Of a DNA stretch of 64,000 nucleotides, positions 34,907-42,676 are shown one piece after another; the first letter of the stretch is position 1; each line of letters begins with the position of its first letter. A model generated the notes under the pieces. It searched no databases and was not told the origin of the DNA. It worked only from the letters and a program-made list of their open reading frames with translations. A program made the position numbers and the translations under genes. The stretch is from positions 113,731-177,730 of the forward strand of contig JAFGNZ010000025.1 of NCBI GenBank assembly GCA_016926755.1, written 5' to 3'. Source of the DNA: Myxococcaceae bacterium (GTDB lineage Bacteria > Myxococcota > Myxococcia > Myxococcales > Myxococcaceae).

Positions 34907-36826
34907 ATGTCTTCCCTTCACTCCTCTCGTTCCGCCGCTCCTCGCCTCCCCGCTGCGCTGTCCGCTCGCCCCGCGGAGCGTGCACTCGCCCAGAGCGCAC
35001 AGGCGCAGCCCACGCCGCGGCCCCTCTCTCCGAGCACCTTCACCGCGCGCCTGGCCTACGAGGTGGTGATGGCGCTGGATCTCGATCGGGATGGCTGCAT
35101 CACCGCGAGGGACGCGGAGCTGGCGCGCGCGAGCAACCTGCGCTTCGCGGTGGACTTCATGCTCGGCCCGGGCGTGAGCGTGGAGGTGGCGAGCCCGGAG
35201 CGGCTGGCGCACGTGGCGGATGTGCTCGCCGAGGAGATCCTCGAGGGGCGCGGAGATCTCCCCGGGCTGCCTGTGGCCAGGATGCTGGAGCGCCGCACCG
35301 TGGCGCTGCGGCGGCTGATCGATCGAGGCTGGGACGGGCTCGTCCGCCGCTCCGATCGCGTGGAGGATCTGCTGGAGGCGCTGCGGGTGATGCCGGTGCA
35401 GAGCAAGGACGGGCGCAAGCGCGTCTACGTCCCCGCGGCGGACACCCGGGCGCTGAAGAGGCTGCGCGCGCGAGCCGCGCGGGCCGGGCTCGAGGTGGTG
35501 CTGCTGCGCAAGCCGCGCGAGGCGGCGGACTGGCAGCGCCTCAACCAGGAGCCTGGGATGGCCTACCTCCCGCGCCCCTACATCGTCCCGGGCGGGCGGT
35601 TCGTGCAGATGTTCGGCTGGGACAGCTACTTCAACGGGCGCGGGGCGCTGGCCTCCGGGCGCCCGGAGCTGGCGAGGGATCTGCTGGAGAACCAGCTCTA
35701 CGCCATCGAGCACTACGGGAAGATCCCCAACTCCAACCTGAGCTACCACCTCTCGCGCACGCAGCCGCCGCTCATGCCGCGGCTGGCGCTGGAGCTGCAC
35801 GCGGTGAAGGCGGACCGGAGCCTGCTCCAGCGGGTGGCGAAGGCGGCCATGAAGGAGCTGGAGAACTTCCGGGCCGGGCCGCGCGCCACGCCGGGCGGGC
35901 TCTCCCGTTACAAGGACGACGCCGAGGGCCCCGACGCCGAGGACCTGTCCCACTTCTACCACTTCCGGCCGGACACCGCCGAGTTCCACCGGCACGATCG
36001 GGCCATCCGCGAGAGCGGCTGGGACACGAGCCACCGCTTCGGCACCACGCTGCACCAGCACGAGCCGGTGTGCCTCAACTCGCTGCTCTACCAGTACGAG
36101 ATGGACCTCGCGCGCATCCTGCGCCTGCTGGAGGGCGCGAGCTCGCCGCGAGCGGCCGCCTGCGAGAAGGCGGCGAGGGCGCGCGCGCGGGCCATGCGCG
36201 CGCGCTTCTGGGACGAGGAGCGGGGGATGTTCTTCGACCATGACTTCGTCAACGGGCGCCGCTCCCAGTACGAGACCCTGGCCACCTTCTATCCGCTGTG
36301 GACGGGCTGGGCCTCGCGCAAGGAGGCCGCCGCCGTGGCCGCCGCGCTCCCGCGCTTCATGCAGGCCGGAGGCCTGAGCGTCAGCAGCCAGGCCTCTCGC
36401 GAGGCCGCGGGCGGGGAGGATCTGCAGTGGGATTGGCCGTTCGGCTGGCCGCCCCACCAGCTCATCGCGGTGGAGGGGCTGCGCCGCTACGGCTTCCACG
36501 CCGAGGCTGATCAGGTGGCGTACCGCTGGCTGTCCATGGTGATGGACGTGGCGGGGAGGCACAACGGGCTGCTCATGGAGAAGTATGACGTGGTGCGGTG
36601 CTCGGCGGACGTCCCGGTCGAGTACGGCAACCAGGGCGCGGGCCGCGGGCCATACATGGCGCCGCGAGCCGAGCGGACGCTGGGCTTTGCCTGGACGAAT
36701 GCCTCGGTCCTGCTGCTGCTGGACGGGCTCTCCCCCGAGCTGCGCGAGGCGCTGGACGTTGGCGCCCCGGCGGAGGAGGTGTCGGGCGCGCGCAATGTCC
36801 CCGAGTCGCCACGGGCCATCGGCTGA
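34907..36826 (+). CDS. GH37 trehalase with N-terminal EF-hand calcium loop
   Basis: I use the ATG at 34907 (GAGGGTG upstream), giving 639 residues. Trehalase signatures are clear: PGGRFVQMFGWDSYF (signature 1), ESGWDTSHRF with the catalytic acid Asp, QWDWPFGWPPHQ (signature 2), MEKYDV with the catalytic base Glu, and a late GFAWTNAS. The enzyme splits trehalose into two glucose. Residues 58-69 (DLDRDGCITARD) form a full EF-hand calcium loop in front of the catalytic part, an arrangement known from fungal neutral trehalases and unusual for a bacterial enzyme. No hydrophobic signal peptide is visible, so a cytoplasmic site is likely. Confidence 0.92.
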   Translation: MSSLHSSRSAAPRLPAALSARPAERALAQSAQAQPTPRPLSPSTFTARLAYEVVMALDLDRDGCITARDAELARASNLRFAVDFMLGPGVSVEVASPERLAHVADVLAEEILEGRGDLPGLPVARMLERRTVALRRLIDRGWDGLVRRSDRVEDLLEALRVMPVQSKDGRKRVYVPAADTRALKRLRARAARAGLEVVLLRKPREAADWQRLNQEPGMAYLPRPYIVPGGRFVQMFGWDSYFNGRGALASGRPELARDLLENQLYAIEHYGKIPNSNLSYHLSRTQPPLMPRLALELHAVKADRSLLQRVAKAAMKELENFRAGPRATPGGLSRYKDDAEGPDAEDLSHFYHFRPDTAEFHRHDRAIRESGWDTSHRFGTTLHQHEPVCLNSLLYQYEMDLARILRLLEGASSPRAAACEKAARARARAMRARFWDEERGMFFDHDFVNGRRSQYETLATFYPLWTGWASRKEAAAVAAALPRFMQAGGLSVSSQASREAAGGEDLQWDWPFGWPPHQLIAVEGLRRYGFHAEADQVAYRWLSMVMDVAGRHNGLLMEKYDVVRCSADVPVEYGNQGAGRGPYMAPRAERTLGFAWTNASVLLLLDGLSPELREALDVGAPAEEVSGARNVPESPRAIG

Positions 36827-36865
36827 GGGCGGAGGTGGAGGGCCGGGCGGGTATAGTGCCCCGCC

Positions 36866-39049
36866 ATGGCCTCTCCCGCGTCCGGAGCACAGATCCACTA
36901 CCGCGCGTGCAACCTCTGCGAGGCCATGTGCGGGGTCCGCATCGAAGTGCAGGAGGGCCGCATCACCTCCATTCGAGGCGATGAGGAGGACCCCTTCAGC
37001 CGCGGACACATCTGCCCCAAGGCGGTGGCGCTGAAGGATCTCCATGAGGATCCGGAGCGGCTGCGCCAGCCGATGCGACGCACGGCCAGCGGCTGGGAGC
37101 CCGTCTCCTGGGAGGCGGCGCTGGACGAGGTGGCGCGGCGGCTCCATGAACTCCAGGGCGCGCGGGGCCGGGACGCGGTGGCCGTCTACCTGGGCAACCC
37201 CACGGTCCACAACACGGGGGCCATGCTCTTCATCCCCCAGCTGCTGCGCACGCTGCGCACGCGCAACAGCTACAGCGCGACGTCGGTGGACCAGCTCCCG
37301 CACCTGCTGGCCGCGCACCTGATGTTCGGCCACCAGCTCATGGTGCCCATCCCGGACCTCGACCGCACGGGGTACTTCCTGGCGCTGGGGGCCAACCCGC
37401 TGGCCTCCAACGGGAGCCTCATGACGGCGCCGGACGTGCGGGCCCGGCTCCGCGCCATCCAGCAGCGCGGCGGCCGGGTGGTGATCGTGGATCCGCGCCG
37501 CACGGAGACGGCCCGCATCGCGGACGAGCACCTCTTCATCCGGCCGGGCACCGATGCCCTCTTCCTCTTCGCCCTCCTCCACGAGCTGCTGCAGCGGCCC
37601 CGGCTGGAGCGCCTGGCGCCGTTCACCGACGGGGTGGAGGTGCTCCGGGAGCTGGCTCGGGACTTCACGCCGGAGCGGGCCGCGGCTCCCACGGGCATCC
37701 CCGCCGAGGACATCCGCCGCATCGCCCGCGAGCTCGCCGAGGCCCCCGCGGCGGTCTGCTACGGGCGGGTGGGGACCTCCACGCAGGCGTTCGGCGGGCT
37801 GTGCCAGTGGCTGATCAACGTCATCAACGTCGTGAGCGGCAACCTGGATCGCGAGGGCGGTGCCATGTTCACGCTGCCGGCGTTCGACCTGGTGGGAGGC
37901 CCTCGGGCGCTGGCCAGCAGCCGGGGCGGGTTCGCGCGCTGGCGGAGCCGGGTGCGGAAGTTGCCCGAGTTCTCGAGCGAGCTGCCCGTGGCGGTGCTCG
38001 CCGAGGAGATCCTCACGGAGGGCGAGGGGCAGGTCCGCGCGCTGCTCACCTTCGCGGGCAACCCGGTGCTCTCCACGCCCAACGGCGGGCAGCTCGACAA
38101 GGCCCTGGCGTCGCTGGACTTCATGGTGTCCATCGACCCGTACCTCAACGAGACGACGCGGCACGCGCACCTCATCCTGCCGCCCCCCTCGCCGCTGGAG
38201 CGCGGGCACTATGACGTCGCCTTCCACGTGCTGGCGATCCGCAACACCGCCCGGTACGCGCCCGCGCTGTTCGAGCCCGCGCCCGAGGCGATGCCGGACT
38301 GGCGGATCCTCCTGGAGCTCCAGCACCGGCTGGAGGTGCTCCGGCGCGGCAGCAGCCTGCGCGGCACGCTGAAGTACCAGGCCCTGAAGCGGCTGGGGCC
38401 CGAGGGGATCCTCGATATCGGCCTACGCGCCGGACCCTACGGCCTGCGTGCGCGCGGGCTCCGAAAGGGGCTGAGCCTCTCGGCGCTTCGACGTGAGCCC
38501 CACGGCGTGGACCTGGGCCCGCTGAAGCCTTGCCTGCCGCAGCGGCTCTTCACCCAGGGCAAGCGCCTCCAGTTGGCGCCGGCGCCGCTCGTGGAAGACG
38601 TGCGGCGGCTGCGCGAGGCGTTCCCGGAGCATGCGCCCACGCCGGCGGAGGGGGAGCTGCTGCTGATCGGCCGGCGACACCTGCGGGACAACAACTCGTG
38701 GATGCACAACGTGCCCATGCTGATGAGCGGCAAGCCGCGCTGCACGCTGATGATGCACCCCGAGGACGCGCGGGCGCTCGGGCTCGGAGAGGGGGACGAG
38801 GCCCTCGTCACCTCCCGGGTGGGGCAGCTCACTGCTCCGGTGAGTGTGACGGACGAGGTGATGCGCGGCGTGGTGAGCCTGCCGCACGGCTACGGGCACC
38901 GCCGCGAGGGAGTGCGGCTATCCGTGGCGACGAAGCACGCGGGCGTGAGCCTCAATGATCTCACCGATGACGTGCGCGTGGACGAGCTCTGCGGCAATGC
39001 CGCGTTCAGCGGCGTGCCGGTGCGTGTCACCCGGGCCAGCTCGACGTAG
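36866..39049 (+). CDS. molybdopterin oxidoreductase (bis-MGD, [4Fe-4S]) family protein
   Basis: The 727-residue protein starts with an iron-sulfur motif C15-x2-C18-x3-C22-x27-C50, followed by the GHICPKAVALKDLHEDP stretch typical of formate dehydrogenase/nitrate reductase-like enzymes. Later blocks (FLALGANPLASNGS, VVIVDPRRTETARIADEHLF, PGTDALFLFALL, and GNPVLSTPNG) are standard bis-MGD cofactor contacts, and the C-terminal SGKPRCTLMMHPEDA domain closes the cofactor site. The substrate cannot be named, and no small or membrane subunit is adjacent. TATAGT at 36852-36857 ends nine bases before the ATG and no ribosome site is present, so a leaderless mRNA is possible. Confidence 0.9.
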   Translation: MASPASGAQIHYRACNLCEAMCGVRIEVQEGRITSIRGDEEDPFSRGHICPKAVALKDLHEDPERLRQPMRRTASGWEPVSWEAALDEVARRLHELQGARGRDAVAVYLGNPTVHNTGAMLFIPQLLRTLRTRNSYSATSVDQLPHLLAAHLMFGHQLMVPIPDLDRTGYFLALGANPLASNGSLMTAPDVRARLRAIQQRGGRVVIVDPRRTETARIADEHLFIRPGTDALFLFALLHELLQRPRLERLAPFTDGVEVLRELARDFTPERAAAPTGIPAEDIRRIARELAEAPAAVCYGRVGTSTQAFGGLCQWLINVINVVSGNLDREGGAMFTLPAFDLVGGPRALASSRGGFARWRSRVRKLPEFSSELPVAVLAEEILTEGEGQVRALLTFAGNPVLSTPNGGQLDKALASLDFMVSIDPYLNETTRHAHLILPPPSPLERGHYDVAFHVLAIRNTARYAPALFEPAPEAMPDWRILLELQHRLEVLRRGSSLRGTLKYQALKRLGPEGILDIGLRAGPYGLRARGLRKGLSLSALRREPHGVDLGPLKPCLPQRLFTQGKRLQLAPAPLVEDVRRLREAFPEHAPTPAEGELLLIGRRHLRDNNSWMHNVPMLMSGKPRCTLMMHPEDARALGLGEGDEALVTSRVGQLTAPVSVTDEVMRGVVSLPHGYGHRREGVRLSVATKHAGVSLNDLTDDVRVDELCGNAAFSGVPVRVTRASST

Positions 39050-39079
39050 GCGGATCGCTGTCGAGGAGCCCGAGGGCCC

Positions 39080-39547
39080 TCAGCGCTTGCGCTTCGCGGC
39101 GCTCTTGGCTTTGCCGCGGCTCGGCGCCTTCTTCGCCTTGGCACTGGCGGCCTTCTTCGCCTTGGCGCCGCCTGCCTTCCTGGCACTCCCGGCCTTTTTC
39201 GCCTTGATGCCGCCCGCCTTCTTCACCTTGGCACCGGCGGTCTTCTTCGCCGCCTTCGCGCTCCCGGTCTTCTTCGCCTTCGCGCCGGTGACACGCTTGC
39301 CGGCCGGCCGCTTCGCCGCCTTCCTGGGCGAGGAGGGGGCTCCTTCCACGACGCTCCCCTTTCCGCCTGTGCGGGTGAAACCGTCCAGCACCTCCTGGGC
39401 AGTCTCCGGGTTGAACGGCCCGAGCATCCAGGGGAGGTCCGCCACGAGGAGGGTCTGCCTCAACAGGTCGTCGGTGTACCGCTGCGACAGCGCGGCCGAA
39501 GGATCGGCGCCCTTCTCCGTGATGCGAACGTACTGGGGTTCCGTCAT
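39080..39547 (-). CDS. protein with histone H1-like Lys/Ala-rich tail
   Basis: The 155-residue product has a 70-residue ordered head (DPSAALSQRYTDDLLRQTLL, then WMLGPFNPETAQEVLDGF). The tail from residue 75 is made of AKKA-type repeats (GAKAKKTGSAKAAKKT, GGIKAKKAGSARKAGGAKAK), like histone H1 and bacterial H1-like DNA-binding proteins. Its ATG overlaps the stop of the metalloprotease frame by four bases (ATGA). It is the last gene of a four-gene operon; why a DNA-binding-type tail follows lipoprotein genes is unclear. The tail could also bind polyanions outside DNA. Confidence 0.8.
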   Translation of the reverse strand: MTEPQYVRITEKGADPSAALSQRYTDDLLRQTLLVADLPWMLGPFNPETAQEVLDGFTRTGGKGSVVEGAPSSPRKAAKRPAGKRVTGAKAKKTGSAKAAKKTAGAKVKKAGGIKAKKAGSARKAGGAKAKKAASAKAKKAPSRGKAKSAAKRKR

Positions 39548-40796
39548 GGATGACCTCTCGTGATGTAGCGCAGCGGTGACGACCGCGGGGCCACGTCAGT
39601 AAAGGGCGGGTGGGTGGCAAAGCCAAGAGGAGAGATGGTGCGGCGGATGACGAGTCCGACAGTGTGCTCGTCATCCACGCCGAGCTCGAGCGAACCCAGG
39701 GGTGGCTCCGCATCTGTCGTCCCTGGGCGCGGCTCCAGCCCCGTGCGTCGGCGAGGCTCGGGTTGTGATGCATGGCGTTCTGTTCGCCTGTGTCGCGCAG
39801 GAGGTCGGTCGTGCCGTCGGTCTCGACGGAATGGTAGAGGCCGAGGAAATGCCCCAGCTCGTGCGCGAGGACATGGGCGTAGGCGTCGAGTGGCCAGGGT
39901 GCCGGGCCTACGGCGAAGGAGTCGCAGCGTAGGCCGGGCATGAAGACCGCCGACGCGGGGCCGGCGCCTCCCCCCACGCGGGGGCTGAATCCGTTTACCG
40001 GCACCGGCGGTCCGAAGAAGGGATCGTCGTACCGGAGGCACCCGGCGAAGACCACGTCGACCGTTGCGTCCAGCGCGGGCGGCGCGCGATCGAGCAGGGC
40101 CGCGAGCTCGGCGAGGTCGGTCGTCCAAAAGCGCGCCTCCGGGGGCGCGTCCGGGAGCTCGGCAACCTCGTCCAGGGTCACCTCCAGGCCCGCCCCCTTG
40201 AGCTCGTCGTTCAGGTGTTTCAGCAGCTCGCGCTGTCGATCCGGTTGGCCGAGGAGCATGGAGTGCGGGGATACCAGGAAGCGCAGCGAGAGGCGTCCGC
40301 GCTCCGGAAGGCTCTCGCGCGGCAACCAGGCCAGCTGGAGCCGATGCTCGCCTTCGGTTTCGACGGGGGTGAGCGTCTCGCAGTCCATGAGCCCGAAGCG
40401 CACGGCGAAGCCATGGCGGGGCGCGAAGCCGTCGCCGCTGGGGAGCACGATCAACGCTTCCTCCTGCGCAATGGAGGAGCGCACCGCGCAATCGGTGCAG
40501 TACGGGCCCGCTTCTCGCGCGGACACCCAGCTTCGGCCGAGGGCGTCCTCGAGAGAGGCGAGCGCGAAGCAGGTGCCCGGCTCGCTCTTCGCCCACAGCG
40601 CGACCGACTCCCCATCGAATGACGGGATTGAAAGGGTCGGGGTGAGCCCGCCCGCTCCGAAGGGAACGGGCTCCGCCGTGATCAACCGCCCTACCCCTCC
40701 GAGCGGATCTCGGGAAGGCTCGTCCACCCCAGCGCACGCCACGAGCCCCACGAACGCGACGCACGAGGCGAGGGCTCTCGTCCTCGAGGGCGTCAC
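39544..40796 (-). CDS. zinc-metalloprotease-like lipoprotein, apparently frameshifted near 39690
   Basis: Translation starts at GTG 40796, which overlaps the stop of the HEAT gene (GTGA). A lipobox (VGLVAC, Cys21) predicts a lipoprotein. Near residue 325 lies HVLAHELGHFLGLYHSVE, a complete HExxHxxGxxH zinc site of metzincins, followed by QNAMHHNPSLADARG, the Met-turn region. Around 39690 the coding signal leaves this frame: it continues in another frame with SLELGVDDEHTVGLVIRR to a TGA at 39544-39546, which overlaps the next gene's ATG exactly. The span is 1253 bases, so one missing base would restore a 417-residue protein. Without the repair, the original frame runs on nonsensically across the next gene. 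It is either a young pseudogene or a sequencing error. Confidence 0.75.
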
Positions 40797-42676
40797 CGCA
40801 CGAACTCGCGCAGCTCGCTGGGAGTCACGAACGCTCCGATGCGCTGCTGGAGGTGGACGTTCGGCTCCTTGTGGAAATGGGCGGCCAGGACGCGGCGAGC
40901 CTCGAGCTGACGGCGGGCGCGGCCCACCCACTCGATCACGGCCGCGCGCTCCTCCACGCCCGAGGAGGTGGCGAGCTTCCGCCCGGCCAGGGCCAGCTCG
41001 GCCCGCGTCAGGTCGAGCTCCGTTGCTGGAGCCATCCGGCTCAGGCTCCGCAGGATGGCGGTGCTCACCCTCGAGCTCGGCTCGTTCTCGAGCTGGGAGA
41101 CGAGGAGCGGCCGGGCAACATCGGGTGAGAGGTGGCCGAGAGCCTCGGCCGCGCGCACCCGCAGGGCGGGACGCCCCGTCCGCAGCCGCTCGTCGAGCGC
41201 AGGACCGAACGCGTCGTCGCCGCTGTTGCCCAGGGCATCCAGGACGGCGAGCTCCTCGTTGCCGCCGGTGGCGCGATCCAGCTCGCCACGCAGCGCCGCG
41301 CGCAGCTCGTCGCGCAGCGGGTCGCCGGGGCGGGTGCGTCCAGCCATGCTCCCGACCCCGAGCAGGCTCACGTTCGCGACCATGGGCGACTCCGACTCTC
41401 GGGCCTGGGTGAGCAACAGGTCCGCCGCTCGCCGCGATGGTTCGCCGTGGTCGGCCAACGCAGACGCCGCCCGGCTGCGGTCGAGCGCCGAGAGCTCCCT
41501 ACTGACCAGCGCGTCCGCGAGCACCTGCCGGGACTGGTCGGTGCCCGCCAGCTCGAAGGCCAGGAACAACGCGGAGTGCGCCGCCTCGTCGATGGCCCCG
41601 CGTCGCAGGTCGGCAAGCAGGAGTGCGCTCTCCTCCGGGTGCGCGCGAAGCCATCCCGCCAGGAAACGCGCGGCGGGGAACACGGCGCTCTGCCCACCCT
41701 CGATGAAGAAGGCGAGGAAGCGGGCGCGCGCCGCGCCATGGTCGAGCGCCGCGAGCGTCGGGTCCGCAGGCGGCGGCGCGTGAGGGTCTGCCTGGAAGAC
41801 CTCCGCGAAGTCGGCCTCCTCGGGCGACAACGAGTCGTTCACAGAGACGGAGTGCGCGTCCTCGCGAACCAGGCGAAAGCGGTGCACGAAGCCCTGCGGG
41901 TCTTCTCCAGGGATGTGAAAGCGAACCGTCTCCTGGCCTTCTACGCGCTGCACCCAGCCGCGGCGCTCGGAATCGAAGATTGCCTCGGCCCGTGCGCCGA
42001 GCACCTGCACACGGATGCCCATGCGCCGGGCGGTGTCGTCGAGGCGATAGCGTGGCTTGGTGCGGACGATGCGGGTTGAACCCCGGGGAGAAGCGTCACG
42101 ACGGTACTGCGCGGTGTATGCGCCCACTCCGTCGCGCTGCTCGACCTCCCAGTGCGCCGAGTCGTCGCCCGGCAGCACGATCTCGAAGCTCTCGAGGAGC
42201 GTGGTCACGAGACGACGACTCGCACCGCTCCAACGCGGTGAGAAGCCGATGTCGGCGAAGCGACAGCTCGTATCGACCCGCACGTAGAAGGGGCTGTCCT
42301 CGAGCGCCGCGGCGTTCACCCGCTCTTCGGAGAGCGCCTGCTCGAGGACCACTGAGCTCAGGGAAGCGCGCAGAAGAGCGGGGCGACCCTGCTGAGCTTC
42401 CTCGACGACGACCCAGCTCAAGAGGCCTCGGAAATGGTCTTCTGCCTGTAGGGAGGGAGCGGCGTCGAGCGTGGCGCTGGACTCGAAGGAGAAGGCCGCC
42501 GTCTCCCGGCTCTCGAAGCGGCACTCGAGGGCGCCCGACATGAGCTTCTCGGGCTCCGTCGATCCGCGCGTCTCGGACGACGGCGCCCCTGCCGTCATTT
42601 CATCCCACGGCCAGGCCACGAGCCCCAGCGCAGCGAGCCCGAGCCCGGCCGCGATGCCGATCATTCGCCCGGTCAC
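40793..42676 (-). CDS. exported HEAT-repeat protein, lipid-transfer-like layout
   Basis: The 627-residue protein has a single N-terminal hydrophobic segment (IGIAAGLGLAALGLVAWPW, residues 6-24), so it is anchored or exported. Residues 45-290 are beta-rich; residues 315-615 are helical pairs of the HEAT/armadillo type (AVLDALGNSGDDAFGPAL, RVRAAEALGHLSPDVARPLL). A beta domain followed by a helical superhelix is the arrangement of large lipid transfer proteins such as vitellogenin, but I cannot prove homology. Its ATG overlaps the upstream lipoprotein stop (ATGA) and its own stop overlaps the metalloprotease start (GTGA). Confidence 0.75.
   Translation of the reverse strand: MTGRMIGIAAGLGLAALGLVAWPWDEMTAGAPSSETRGSTEPEKLMSGALECRFESRETAAFSFESSATLDAAPSLQAEDHFRGLLSWVVVEEAQQGRPALLRASLSSVVLEQALSEERVNAAALEDSPFYVRVDTSCRFADIGFSPRWSGASRRLVTTLLESFEIVLPGDDSAHWEVEQRDGVGAYTAQYRRDASPRGSTRIVRTKPRYRLDDTARRMGIRVQVLGARAEAIFDSERRGWVQRVEGQETVRFHIPGEDPQGFVHRFRLVREDAHSVSVNDSLSPEEADFAEVFQADPHAPPPADPTLAALDHGAARARFLAFFIEGGQSAVFPAARFLAGWLRAHPEESALLLADLRRGAIDEAAHSALFLAFELAGTDQSRQVLADALVSRELSALDRSRAASALADHGEPSRRAADLLLTQARESESPMVANVSLLGVGSMAGRTRPGDPLRDELRAALRGELDRATGGNEELAVLDALGNSGDDAFGPALDERLRTGRPALRVRAAEALGHLSPDVARPLLVSQLENEPSSRVSTAILRSLSRMAPATELDLTRAELALAGRKLATSSGVEERAAVIEWVGRARRQLEARRVLAAHFHKEPNVHLQQRIGAFVTPSELREFVR

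Noticed and set aside
39027..39540. C-terminal continuation of the metalloprotease in its first frame
   Set aside because: It crosses the whole histone-tail gene in another frame with Arg/Gly/Glu nonsense; the operon overlap supports the other frame.
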